A stretch of 64,000 bases of DNA from Marixanthomonas sp002364245 (GTDB lineage: Bacteria; Bacteroidota; Bacteroidia; Flavobacteriales; Flavobacteriaceae). The notes beneath the pieces were generated by a model, which saw only the letters and a program-made list of their open reading frames with translations, searched no databases and was not told the DNA's origin. The position numbers and the translations under genes are program-made. The stretch lies in contig CAXAZF010000005.1 of NCBI GenBank assembly GCA_963973455.1, forward strand, positions 124,001 to 188,000. The letters are read 5' to 3'. Shown in pieces: positions 1 through 8,623 of this stretch (position 1 is its first letter; each line of letters starts with the position of its first letter).

Positions 1-1
1 T

Positions 2-550
2 GAAGGGTTTATAGATTACCGTGGTTACGCAGGAAGGGTTGCAAGTGGTATCTTTAGGCCAAATGACGAAGTAGCGGTAATGCCATCAGGCTTTACATCA
101 AGAATAAAATCTATTGATACTTTTGATGGCGAGTTAAAAGAAGCTTTTGCCCCAATGTCTATATCGATTACATTAGAAGACGATATTGATGTGAGCCGTG
201 GTGATATGATTGTTAAAGTAAACAATAAACCTGAAGCAGAACAAGAGTTTAGTGCGATGATTTGCTGGCTAAATAATGAGCCCTCAAAACCTCGGGCGAA
301 ATATACTATCATGCACACTTCTAATGAGCAAACAGCTATGATTAAAAGTGTACTATATAAAATAGATATAAACACTTATGACCGTGATGAAGAGGATAAA
401 GATTTGAAAATGAATGATATTGCCCGTGTCACTATTAGAACCACACGTAGGTTAATGGTTGATGAATACCGTGATAATAGAAATACAGGAAGTTTTATAT
501 TAGTAGACGATGTTACAAACGAAACTGTTGCAGCAGGAATGATTTTGTAA
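2..550 (+). CDS. cysN: Sulfate adenylyltransferase subunit 1 (CysN), C-terminal part
   Basis: The GTPase subunit of ATP sulfurylase couples GTP hydrolysis to formation of adenosine 5'-phosphosulfate from ATP and sulfate in the cytoplasm. The frame is open from base 2, so the gene enters from the left edge and only about 182 residues are visible. These correspond to the elongation-factor-like beta barrels (DYRGYAGRVASG at the start, MARKDIARVTIRTTRR-like stretch near residue 130), while the GTP-binding domain lies outside the window. The protein stops right after the last barrel (VDDVTNETVAAGMIL), so it is not a CysN-CysC fusion and APS kinase must be elsewhere. Three sulfotransferase genes follow on the same strand, 37 bp downstream, which suggests that sulfate activation here feeds PAPS-dependent sulfation. 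Family assignment is firm; the link to sulfation is inferred from position. Confidence 0.93.
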   Translation, partial: EGFIDYRGYAGRVASGIFRPNDEVAVMPSGFTSRIKSIDTFDGELKEAFAPMSISITLEDDIDVSRGDMIVKVNNKPEAEQEFSAMICWLNNEPSKPRAKYTIMHTSNEQTAMIKSVLYKIDINTYDRDEEDKDLKMNDIARVTIRTTRRLMVDEYRDNRNTGSFILVDDVTNETVAAGMIL

Positions 551-587
551 TCTGCAACTTGTCAAGCCATTAATAGCTTATAGCTTT

Positions 588-1343
588 ATGAAAAAAGTAT
601 TGATTACTTCTATTGGAAGAACAGGTACGGTGAGTCTAACCAATTTTCTAAACACTATTGATGGTGTATGTTGTTTTCATGAAAAAAACCGACAAGATGT
701 ACCTTTTCTTTTTTTATCACAGCTTGACCAATTTTCAAATATTAAAGAAAATTACCTTAAGCAACGTGATATTCAAGCCTCAAAGGTAGAATGTAAATTT
801 TATATCGAAGTTAATCCATACTTTAGATTTGTAGAAAAAAAAACATTGGATTCTTTAGGGTGGAGAAAAATCTTTATAGTTAGAAATCCTAAATCATATA
901 TTGAGAGTGTTTATACCCGTAATTTGTTCACAGAAAAAGATATTATTTGTGGGCAATTTCCAGATAATAACGATTCAGTATCAAAATTATGGGGTGACTT
1001 AACTAGATTTCAAAAAATATGTTGGTATTATGGGAAAGTTCATAAACACATACTAGATTCAAACTATCCGTATTATCGATTTGAAGATTTGGTTAACTCC
1101 CCCTCAAGTTTAAAAGACTTGTTGGTTTCATTAGGGGTTAGTGATTTTAATATTAATGGCGCTAAACTACCTAAACATAGAGAGTTTTGGAAAACAAAAC
1201 TTAAAAAAAAACTAATGGCTTTGACAAAAAGTGAGATAAACTATTCTTCAAAATTAAATTGGAATTCACTCGCTGAAGCTGAACTGGAATTTTATAACAT
1301 ACATTGTGTTATTCCAGCAAAAAAGCTGGGCTATGTTTTATAG
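588..1343 (+). CDS. Sulfotransferase family protein
   Basis: Predicted PAPS-dependent sulfotransferase of 251 residues. The N-terminal stretch TSIGRTGTVSL (residues 7-17) fits the 5'-phosphosulfate-binding loop of the family, and IVRNPKSYIESVYTR from about residue 97 fits the 3'-phosphate-binding motif. No signal peptide or membrane segment is visible, so it should act in the cytoplasm on a lipid-linked or nucleotide-linked sugar. It is the first of three tandem sulfotransferase genes directly behind cysN and ahead of a flippase and glycosyltransferases, which points to sulfation of a surface glycan. The acceptor cannot be read from the sequence. Its 3' end overlaps the next gene by 11 bp if that gene starts at 1333. 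Confidence 0.8.
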   Translation: MKKVLITSIGRTGTVSLTNFLNTIDGVCCFHEKNRQDVPFLFLSQLDQFSNIKENYLKQRDIQASKVECKFYIEVNPYFRFVEKKTLDSLGWRKIFIVRNPKSYIESVYTRNLFTEKDIICGQFPDNNDSVSKLWGDLTRFQKICWYYGKVHKHILDSNYPYYRFEDLVNSPSSLKDLLVSLGVSDFNINGAKLPKHREFWKTKLKKKLMALTKSEINYSSKLNWNSLAEAELEFYNIHCVIPAKKLGYVL

Positions 1344-1980
1344 CACTTGGTGGTTATATCAAAAAGTGTACTTAGATAAACTTGTACGCCCTCACAAGTT
1401 AAATAAATACCTTACTCAAGTTAAAGATGGTAGTAAACCCTTATTTATTCATATAAATAAAACAGCTGGCTCTTCTATAGCAAAAAGCCTAGAAATTACC
1501 GAGGCACATGTTACATTAAGCGAATATGAAAATATTTATAAAAATAAATTTGGCGAAAATCTTCCGCAGAATATTAATATTTGGACATCCATTAGAAATC
1601 CTTTTGATAGAGTAGCTTCAGAATACCACTACCGTATTAAAACCAACCAAAATAAAATGCAGGTAAACCCAATATCTTTTGATGAGTGGGTAAAAAAAGT
1701 GTTTGTTGAAAAAGACCCTAGCTATAGAGATAGAGAAATTATGTTTTTGAATCAAAAAGAGTGGGTTAAAGGCAGTAAAAATTATAATATCAATTTTATT
1801 CGGTTTGAAAATTTACAAGAAGATTTTCAAAAATTAGCAAATGAATATAAAGTAGAGTCATTACCTTGGAAGAAAAAGTCTGATAATTTAAACTATGAAG
1901 AAATGTTTTCAGATATTTCAAAAGAAACTATTTTTCAAGTTTTTAAAGAAGATTTGAACCGATTTAAGTATTCCTTTTAA
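1333..1980 (+). CDS. Sulfotransferase family 2-like protein
   Basis: A 215-residue protein with the two sulfotransferase signatures: FIHINKTAGSS (residues 38-48), the 5'-phosphosulfate loop in the HxxKTAGSS form typical of carbohydrate sulfotransferases, and SIRNPFDRVASEYHYR (residues 86-101), the 3'-phosphate motif. The ATG at 1333 is preferred over an in-frame GTG at 1306, because GTG would lengthen the overlap with the upstream gene and adds no conserved sequence. It overlaps the upstream gene by 11 bp and shares one base with the start of the next gene, so the three sulfotransferases are probably translationally coupled. Substrate unknown; a glycan is likely from the signature and the neighbours. 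Confidence 0.8.
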   Translation: MFYSTWWLYQKVYLDKLVRPHKLNKYLTQVKDGSKPLFIHINKTAGSSIAKSLEITEAHVTLSEYENIYKNKFGENLPQNINIWTSIRNPFDRVASEYHYRIKTNQNKMQVNPISFDEWVKKVFVEKDPSYRDREIMFLNQKEWVKGSKNYNINFIRFENLQEDFQKLANEYKVESLPWKKKSDNLNYEEMFSDISKETIFQVFKEDLNRFKYSF

Positions 1981-2678
1981 TGATACTTCCTGAATATAAT
2001 GCGCTGTTCATCCACATACCAAAAGCAGCTGGGCAAAGTATCGAAAATTTTCTTTTAGAAAGCTTAAACAAAGATCGTAGAGTAGATGGCTCAAAATATT
2101 TATTAAGGTTCAATGATAACCCCGAAAAAGGGCCTAAAAGGTTAGCTCATCTCACTGCTTCAGAATATTGTAAGCACAAGCATTTAACACAAAAACAATT
2201 TGAAGAGTATTTTAAATTCACAATAGTAAGAGACCCTTTATCTAGAGTTTTTTCCTTTTATAGATATAGAGGTTTTAGTAGCTTACTGGATTTTGATGTG
2301 TTTGTAAATCAGTACTTACCAAAATATTTTGAAGAAGAATACTGGTTTTTTCGTCCTCAGACCGATTTTATCTATGATGAAAATGAAAAACTGCTTGTAG
2401 ATTATATTGGCAAATTGGAAACAATAGATTCTGACTTTTCAATCATTGCTAAAAAATTAGGCATTGACTTTAATGTATTGCCTTGTGATAATACTTCTAT
2501 TGAAAAAGGTTTCATAAGTAGAAAAAGTCTTCATTTATTAAAGAAACACCCTAGACTACTATTACAAACGCTCTCTAAACCAGCTAAAAAGCCCACTGAT
2601 AATCTCTCAATAACATCAAAAAGCTTACGATTGATTCATAAATTATATGAAAGGGACTTCGATCTTTTACCCTATTAA
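1980..2678 (+). CDS. Sulfotransferase family 2-like protein
   Basis: A 232-residue protein with FIHIPKAAGQSI (residues 10-21), the 5'-phosphosulfate loop, and TIVRDPLSRVFSFYRYR (residues 81-97), the 3'-phosphate motif, again in the carbohydrate sulfotransferase style. Its start codon shares one base with the stop of the previous gene (TAATG), showing tight coupling. It is the third sulfotransferase in the block and differs clearly in sequence from the other two, so these are not recent duplicates and may sulfate different positions or sugars. A 90-bp gap without a clear promoter separates it from the flippase gene. Confidence 0.8.
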   Translation: MILPEYNALFIHIPKAAGQSIENFLLESLNKDRRVDGSKYLLRFNDNPEKGPKRLAHLTASEYCKHKHLTQKQFEEYFKFTIVRDPLSRVFSFYRYRGFSSLLDFDVFVNQYLPKYFEEEYWFFRPQTDFIYDENEKLLVDYIGKLETIDSDFSIIAKKLGIDFNVLPCDNTSIEKGFISRKSLHLLKKHPRLLLQTLSKPAKKPTDNLSITSKSLRLIHKLYERDFDLLPY

Positions 2679-2768
2679 TCAAGCTATTTAAATAACGCAT
2701 AAACCAATTGAAGTATTTGTTTTTTGTAGTATCAATATTTATCTAATCTTTACAAAAGATTCTGAAGA

Positions 2769-4283
2769 ATGATAAAATCTCTTTTTAAATCTTTTGGATA
2801 TAAAACAGTACAGACGGTTGTTCTTACACTGTATTCTGTTTTGTTAATCCCCATACTTTTAAACTATTGGGAACTTAAGGTGTATGGAGCATGGATAGCT
2901 CTTTTTACAGTATTCAATTTAATACAAGTAATAGAATTTGGCCATGCAACTTATATCGGAAACCAATTCAACGCCATTGTAAAAGAAAATGCTGAAAAAG
3001 CAAAAACAGTATTGGGATCAGCTTTACGAGCTAATTTTATAACAGGTTTTATTCAGATTACTATTGTTTTTCTATTATTTAAAAGTGGTTTCTTGAAATT
3101 TCTTTTAGATACAGACATAAGTGATAAAACAATAGCTACGGTATTGACGATACTTTTTCTGTATAGAATGCTAGCAGGCTCATTTAGAGGGATTATTGTT
3201 AAGACTTTAAATCCTTTTGGTTTAATTTATAAATCATTTCAATTTGCCACCTGGGAAAGGATTATTGACTTTTTTATACTGGTAATTGCTGCTATTACCG
3301 ATATTACACTTATTCAATTAGCTATTGTATGGTTTGTAGTAAAATCTGTTTATTCAATTGGTTTACTGTTTATTTTGAAACGATTATTGCCCGATTTCTT
3401 TCCTTGGTGGAAATACGGTAATTTTAAATTGGGAACTGAAAACTTTAAAGATTCTATTCCTTTTATATTCAGTAACTTTTTAGAAAGGTTACGAAATGAC
3501 GGAGTTGTTCTAATCATTTCTGCTTTTATAGGAACCACATTTTTACCATTATTTGTAGCAACAAGAGCAGTGGTAAATTTCGGACTTAAGATTTCCGAAA
3601 TTATTTTAAATCCGTTAAGTCCCGAGGTCATCAACTTGTATGTAAAAAACAAACTGAATAAAATTTTAGATATTTTTAATGCATATTGGTTCAGTACTGG
3701 TCTGCTGTTAATTAGTGGATACAGTATTTCATTGTTCTTTATAAACGATTTGTTTACTTTTTGGACCCATGGAAAGCTGACTTTTAATTTAGGGCTTTAC
3801 AGTGCATTGGCAGTGATTTTTTTAATTCAGAATTACGGAAAAATTATCTTTACATTTTTTACTGCCATTAATAAATCCAAACTTGTGTTGACTACTTCTT
3901 TTTTAAGGGTTTTAATCTTTTTCAGTGTTGCTTTTGCAAGTATGCAATATGGACTGTATGGAATAGTATTGGCAATGTTCTTTTCAGAATTACTGGTAAA
4001 TGCTTTTTGGTTGCCGTATCATTCCTTTACGGTGTTTTCAATTAAAAAATCCAATAAGTTTCTTTACCTGTTAAATTTATGTGCCGTTTTATTTGTTGCA
4101 ATGCTATTTTACCTAAATTATGTAGGAACTTCATTTTGGGTTCTTATTCTTTTAAGTACACTTTTACCGCTATTCTATTATTATCAGTATAGAGGTATTT
4201 CTAAAACAACAAGATTCTTGCTTTTAAATAGTTTAAAAGGTATACCTGTGTTTCCTTTAAATAAGAAAAAGAATGTCAAATAG
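2769..4283 (+). CDS. Wzx-type polysaccharide flippase
   Basis: A 504-residue, strongly hydrophobic protein with about a dozen membrane segments spread over the whole length, as in the oligosaccharide flippases of the MVF/MATE-like superfamily. Such proteins move undecaprenyl-linked repeat units from the cytoplasmic to the periplasmic face of the inner membrane. It lies behind the sulfotransferases and overlaps the start of a glycosyltransferase gene by 11 bp, which fits a repeat-unit export role. A second, different flippase gene is present on the other strand at 29447-30937. No Wzy-type polymerase is recognisable in this + strand block. Family assignment rests on length, topology and context rather than on a diagnostic motif. 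Confidence 0.8.
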   Translation: MIKSLFKSFGYKTVQTVVLTLYSVLLIPILLNYWELKVYGAWIALFTVFNLIQVIEFGHATYIGNQFNAIVKENAEKAKTVLGSALRANFITGFIQITIVFLLFKSGFLKFLLDTDISDKTIATVLTILFLYRMLAGSFRGIIVKTLNPFGLIYKSFQFATWERIIDFFILVIAAITDITLIQLAIVWFVVKSVYSIGLLFILKRLLPDFFPWWKYGNFKLGTENFKDSIPFIFSNFLERLRNDGVVLIISAFIGTTFLPLFVATRAVVNFGLKISEIILNPLSPEVINLYVKNKLNKILDIFNAYWFSTGLLLISGYSISLFFINDLFTFWTHGKLTFNLGLYSALAVIFLIQNYGKIIFTFFTAINKSKLVLTTSFLRVLIFFSVAFASMQYGLYGIVLAMFFSELLVNAFWLPYHSFTVFSIKKSNKFLYLLNLCAVLFVAMLFYLNYVGTSFWVLILLSTLLPLFYYYQYRGISKTTRFLLLNSLKGIPVFPLNKKKNVK

Positions 4284-5283
4284 AAAAGTCCTTTTTGTAT
4301 TTCGGAAGCCAAATAGGGGTAACTACAGTATTGAAAGAGTGTACCACACTATATTCAATCGATTAAAAAGCAAAACAGATACTGGTTTTGATTACAAGAA
4401 AATGACGTTGAAACATAATTATGACTTCTTTTGTTTTCTGAACTATTTTTTAGCTTCATTATTTGCAAAAAAATATGTTGTTCATATCACCGGCGGGTGT
4501 AATTATATGGTAATGGCTTTCCCTTTAAAAAAACGGATATTGACCATACACGATTTATACCACTATCGCCGATTTAAAGGAATTAAAGGTGCGATTTATG
4601 ACCTATTCTATTATAAGTTTCCTATCACCTTTAGTCATAAAATAGTAGTTGTTTCTGATAACACAAAAAAAGAACTAATTCAGCATTTTAAAAATATTGA
4701 ACAAAAAGTAGTGGTTATTGAAAACCCGCTTGTAATACCTAAGGAAAAAATTAGTAAGAGGGAAAGATTTTTTTCTGAAGATCAAACAATGCATATATTG
4801 CAAATAGGCGATAAGCCTTTAAAAAACTATGAAAGGCTTATTGAAGCTACCAAAGATTTGAATACTTATTACCACTTTGTTCATTCACAAACAAAAACCA
4901 TTCAGCATTTAATAAAACAACACGGTATTGAAAACAGATCAGAGATATATTCAAATTTGAATGACGAACAATTGTACCAACTTTACAACAGGGTAGATGT
5001 TCTATTTTTTGCTTCGGAAGCTGAAGGATTTGGACTTCCGTTAATTGAAGCACAGTCTTTTGGAGTGCCAATTATTACGTCAAACATAGAACCTTTTAAG
5101 AGTATTGGCAAAGGGTCATTATTTGTGAATCCACAAAGTGTTTCTGAAATAAAAGATGCTTTTAGAAAACTATACGGTAATGATATTGTAAAAAATAGGA
5201 TTGCTGAAGGTAAGAAAAATGGTAAAAGATTTACGTTAAAAGAAATAATAGCTAAGTATGACCAATTGTATGCACAAGTATGA
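4273..5283 (+). CDS. GT4 family glycosyltransferase
   Basis: A 336-residue GT-B glycosyltransferase. The C-terminal half carries the retaining-GT4 signature: ILQIGDKPLKNYERLIEA (the K..N.. motif after the linker) and SEAEGFGLPLIEAQSFGVPI (about residues 251-270) with the E-x7-E pair that binds the nucleotide-sugar donor. No signal peptide is visible; it should work at the cytoplasmic face of the membrane, adding one sugar to a lipid-linked repeat unit. The start overlaps the end of the flippase gene by 11 bp. Donor and acceptor cannot be predicted from the sequence. Confidence 0.85.
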   Translation: MSNRKVLFVFRKPNRGNYSIERVYHTIFNRLKSKTDTGFDYKKMTLKHNYDFFCFLNYFLASLFAKKYVVHITGGCNYMVMAFPLKKRILTIHDLYHYRRFKGIKGAIYDLFYYKFPITFSHKIVVVSDNTKKELIQHFKNIEQKVVVIENPLVIPKEKISKRERFFSEDQTMHILQIGDKPLKNYERLIEATKDLNTYYHFVHSQTKTIQHLIKQHGIENRSEIYSNLNDEQLYQLYNRVDVLFFASEAEGFGLPLIEAQSFGVPIITSNIEPFKSIGKGSLFVNPQSVSEIKDAFRKLYGNDIVKNRIAEGKKNGKRFTLKEIIAKYDQLYAQV

Positions 5284-5319
5284 GTCTGATTTCATCTATA
5301 TTTAAAATAATTATTATTA

Positions 5320-6408
5320 ATGATTAGTGTTCTCTTACCATATACTAAACCAGGAGTAGAAGCGGGGGGTCCTTTACAGTCTATAGTAAGGGTTTGTGAT
5401 TATTTGGAAAAAGAATATGACTATCAAATTGTAACTAAGTGTAACAATTTTAAAAATACGGCAGTAGAGGATACGGAAGCAAGACATAAAGTCCTTCTTT
5501 TGCCAAAATTTACTTTTAGAGAATTATTACCAATCATTAATAAATCTTCTGTTGTTTGGATAAATTCAATTTATAGTGTGCCATTTTCTTTTATGCCACT
5601 TATAACATTGCTTTTCTCAAAACGAACTACCGTTACCGTGTTAATTAGTGCAAGAGGTCAGTTACTGCAAGGATCTATCAATTTTAAAAAGAAAATTTAT
5701 CTTCAGATTTATTCCTTTTTGTTAAAGATATCTAGAAATAGAGTTTATTTACATTATTCCACTGAAGAAGAAAAAGAAAAATCGTATCCTATATTTAAAG
5801 ACTTTGACAGCTTAATGTTTGCCAATCCATTAAATAATAAGTTCACTAATCCTTCAATAAAAACTCACAATAAAAATAGATATGTACTTGGTTATTTAGG
5901 TCGTATTGCACCAATTAAAAATATTGAGTTTATTTTACAGTTAATGCCCAAACTACCTGCTCATATAGCTTTTCATATATACGGAGTTGTGGCAGATATA
6001 GAGTATGAGAAAAAATTAAAAAAAAGAATTTACCAATTAGGTTTACAAGATAGAGTCGTATTTAAAGGTGCTTATGCATATAATGAAATTAATGCTTGTT
6101 ATAATGAAGTAGATTTGGCTGTGATTCCTTCAAAATCTGAAAATTTTTGCTATTCTTTTTTTGAGGCTATTGAAAATAAAACACCAATTATAGCTAGTAA
6201 TGGTTTACCTTGGAATATGGCGAATACCTTTCAAGAAGAAACTATTTTACCACTAAAGTCAGATGTTTGGATTGCGAAGATTGTTGAGTTAAGTTTAACC
6301 TCAGATAAGATAAACACAAAAAAACAAGGTGGTTTAGAGCAATTTTATAAATTTGTTGCATCTTCGGTTAAAGAAGACACGCTTCAATCATTTAAGACAC
6401 TTACCTAA
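5320..6408 (+). CDS. GT4 family glycosyltransferase
   Basis: A 362-residue GT-B glycosyltransferase. Features visible are the N-terminal AGGPLQSI stretch, the mid-protein LGYLGRIAPIKNIEFILQLM typical of the GT4 C-domain start, and SENFCYSFFEAIENKTPIIAS near residue 270, which holds the E-x7-E donor-binding pair. It sits 36 bp behind another GT4 gene and 4 bp before the UDP-FucNAc gene set, so it probably transfers a sugar of the same repeat unit. Sugar specificity is unknown. Confidence 0.83.
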   Translation: MISVLLPYTKPGVEAGGPLQSIVRVCDYLEKEYDYQIVTKCNNFKNTAVEDTEARHKVLLLPKFTFRELLPIINKSSVVWINSIYSVPFSFMPLITLLFSKRTTVTVLISARGQLLQGSINFKKKIYLQIYSFLLKISRNRVYLHYSTEEEKEKSYPIFKDFDSLMFANPLNNKFTNPSIKTHNKNRYVLGYLGRIAPIKNIEFILQLMPKLPAHIAFHIYGVVADIEYEKKLKKRIYQLGLQDRVVFKGAYAYNEINACYNEVDLAVIPSKSENFCYSFFEAIENKTPIIASNGLPWNMANTFQEETILPLKSDVWIAKIVELSLTSDKINTKKQGGLEQFYKFVASSVKEDTLQSFKTLT

Positions 6409-6412
6409 GCGT

Positions 6413-7423
6413 ATGGATTTGAAAAATAAAGTTCTGTTGATTACAGGAGGAACTGGCTCTTTCGGGAAAGCAGTTCTAGATCGTTATGTAGAGACGGATT
6501 GCTTTAGTGAAATACGTATTTTTTCACGAGATGAAAAAAAGCAGAGTGATATGATGCGTGAGTACTCAAACAATAAAATAAAATTCTATATAGGCAATGT
6601 CCGTGATTACAATGCAATTGAAAGAGCCGTTAAAGGTGTTGATTATATTTTTCATGCTGCTGCGTTAAAACAAGTTCCTTCTTGTGAGTTCTTCCCTATG
6701 GAGGCTGTAAAAACGAATGTTATTGGGACTGAAAATGTATTAGATGCTGCTATTAGGCATGCCGTAAAAAAAGTGGTAGTATTAAGTACGGATAAAGCAG
6801 TGTACCCCATTAATGCAATGGGTATATCTAAAGCTATGATGGAAAAAGTTGTTGTTGCAAAATCTAGTGATGCTGGCAATACCATTATATCCTGTACGCG
6901 TTACGGCAATGTGTTAGCATCGAGAGGATCAGTAATTCCTCTTTTTATTGAACAGATTAAAAACAAAAAGGAGCTAACGGTAACTAATCCAGATATGACA
7001 AGGTTTATTATGACCTTTGATGAAGCTGTAAATTTAGTTCTTGAAGCCTTTAAGCATGCAAAACCAGGTGATATTTTTGTTCAAAAAGCACCTGCTATTA
7101 CTCTTGATACCTTAGCTAAAGCATTGTTAGAAGTTTTTAATAGCACTTCAAAAATTAAAATAACTAATACGCGTCACGGTGAAAAAATGCACGAGTCGCT
7201 CTTAACAGTTGAAGAACGTAATAAAGCTGCCGATAGAGGGAACTATTTTTGTATTCCTTCTGATAATAAGGATTTAGATTACGACAAGTTTTTTTATAAA
7301 GGCCTAAATAAATATAAGGTAATAGAACCATATAGTTCTAATACAGCTGAAGTGCTTGATATTGTTAAAATGAAAAAGCTTTTGACAGAAGAATTAAACA
7401 GTATTGAAAAAGAGAGCTACTAA
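6413..7423 (+). CDS. fnlA: UDP-N-acetylglucosamine 4,6-dehydratase, CapE/FnlA type
   Basis: First enzyme of UDP-L-FucNAc synthesis: it dehydrates UDP-GlcNAc at C4/C6 with inversion at C5 and goes on to epimerise C3. The 336-residue SDR protein shows the NAD-binding loop TGGTGSFG (residues 11-18) and STDKAVYPINAMGISKAMM, in which Met replaces the usual catalytic Tyr of YxxxK, as in CapE, FnlA and WbpM-type dehydratases. An upstream in-frame ATG at 6353 lies inside the preceding gene; the ATG at 6413, 4 bp after that gene's stop and directly before MDLKNKVLLITGG, matches family length. The two following genes supply the rest of the pathway (CapF and CapG types). Confidence 0.9.
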   Translation: MDLKNKVLLITGGTGSFGKAVLDRYVETDCFSEIRIFSRDEKKQSDMMREYSNNKIKFYIGNVRDYNAIERAVKGVDYIFHAAALKQVPSCEFFPMEAVKTNVIGTENVLDAAIRHAVKKVVVLSTDKAVYPINAMGISKAMMEKVVVAKSSDAGNTIISCTRYGNVLASRGSVIPLFIEQIKNKKELTVTNPDMTRFIMTFDEAVNLVLEAFKHAKPGDIFVQKAPAITLDTLAKALLEVFNSTSKIKITNTRHGEKMHESLLTVEERNKAADRGNYFCIPSDNKDLDYDKFFYKGLNKYKVIEPYSSNTAEVLDIVKMKKLLTEELNSIEKESY

Positions 7424-7451
7424 GCATAAACAGAATATACTTCCTTAATTA

Positions 7452-8573
7452 ATGATTAAAATAGGTATAACAGGACAATCTGGCTTTATAGGTTCACATT
7501 TATATAATTACCTATCAATAAAGAAGGAGGCCACTACACTAATCTCTTTTAAAAAGGAATTCTTTCTACAAGAAAAACAATTGGAAGCGTTTGTTAAAAA
7601 ATGCGATGTCATTGTTCATTTAGCTGCTGTAAATAGAGCTGACAAACCATATGATATCCTACATACAAATGTACTGTTGGTTAAAAAGTTGATAAAGGCT
7701 TGTCAACAAACCAAAACAAATCCCAAGATAATTTTTTCATCCTCTACACAAGAAACTTTAGATAATACATATGGATTATCTAAAATAGAGGGGTTTAATT
7801 TGTTAAATAGTTGGGCTAAAGAGAATAATGCTACTGTTGTAAAATTAATTATACCGAATGTTTTTGGACCTTTTGGTAAACCAAACTACAATTCGGTAAT
7901 AGCAACTTTTTGCCATCAATTGATAAATAACATTCCTTTAAAAATAATTGATGACAATGAGTTAAGGTTAATTTTCATAAATGACCTTATTGAGAAAATA
8001 TACAGCCATATTATTTCAAACAAAACAGGAGTACTCTCAGATAGTGTTCCTCATACTTCTACAATTAAAGTTTCAGCCCTAAAAGATATATTATCTTCAT
8101 TTCATGATACATACCATAATGAAAACACCTTTCCTAACATAGCAAATTCCTTTTACCGGAACTTGTTTATTACCTATATGTCTTACATTCCTAAAAGCTC
8201 ATTTCCAAAAAAACTAATTCAGCATAAAGATGAGAGAGGGACTTTTTCCGAGGTAACGCGGGCAAGTTCAGAAAGCCAATATTCATATTCAGTTACAAAG
8301 CCTGGAGTAACTAGAGGAAACCACTACCATACCCGAAAAATTGAAAGATTTGCAGTAATTGGCGGTTCAGCAGTTATACGGCTACGTAAAATAAATTCAG
8401 GTGAGGTTTTTGAATATACTTTGAAAGGAGAAACCCCGAGTTTTATCGACATTCCGGTTTGGCACACCCACTCGATAACCAACGTTGGAGAAAAAGACCT
8501 AATCACATTGTTTTGGATTAATGAATGCTATGACCCAATAGACCCAGATACCTTTATAGAAAACGTAATATAA
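7452..8573 (+). CDS. capF: UDP-2-acetamido-2,6-dideoxy-hexulose reductase with cupin domain, CapF/FnlB type
   Basis: Second enzyme of UDP-L-FucNAc synthesis, giving UDP-N-acetyl-6-deoxy-L-talosamine by C3 epimerisation and NADPH-dependent C4 reduction. The 373-residue protein has the two-domain build of CapF: an N-terminal SDR fold (GITGQSGFIGSHLYNYL at residues 5-21, STQETLDNTYGLSKIEG in the catalytic region) and a C-terminal metal-binding cupin (GVTRGNHYHTRKIERFAVI near residue 285). The length agrees with CapF. It lies between the CapE and CapG homologues, 28 bp and 50 bp away, as in other FucNAc loci. Confidence 0.9.
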   Translation: MIKIGITGQSGFIGSHLYNYLSIKKEATTLISFKKEFFLQEKQLEAFVKKCDVIVHLAAVNRADKPYDILHTNVLLVKKLIKACQQTKTNPKIIFSSSTQETLDNTYGLSKIEGFNLLNSWAKENNATVVKLIIPNVFGPFGKPNYNSVIATFCHQLINNIPLKIIDDNELRLIFINDLIEKIYSHIISNKTGVLSDSVPHTSTIKVSALKDILSSFHDTYHNENTFPNIANSFYRNLFITYMSYIPKSSFPKKLIQHKDERGTFSEVTRASSESQYSYSVTKPGVTRGNHYHTRKIERFAVIGGSAVIRLRKINSGEVFEYTLKGETPSFIDIPVWHTHSITNVGEKDLITLFWINECYDPIDPDTFIENVI

Positions 8574-8623
8574 ATTATTAGCTAGAAAGAATAAATGGTA
8601 GTTTTGCATATCATTTTATTTCT

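Noticed and set aside
1306..1332. GTG start for the second sulfotransferase
   Set aside because: It lengthens the overlap with the upstream gene; the ATG at 1333 fits better.
6353..6412. Upstream ATG for the CapE-type gene
   Set aside because: It lies inside the preceding glycosyltransferase gene and adds 20 residues not found before the Rossmann start of the family.
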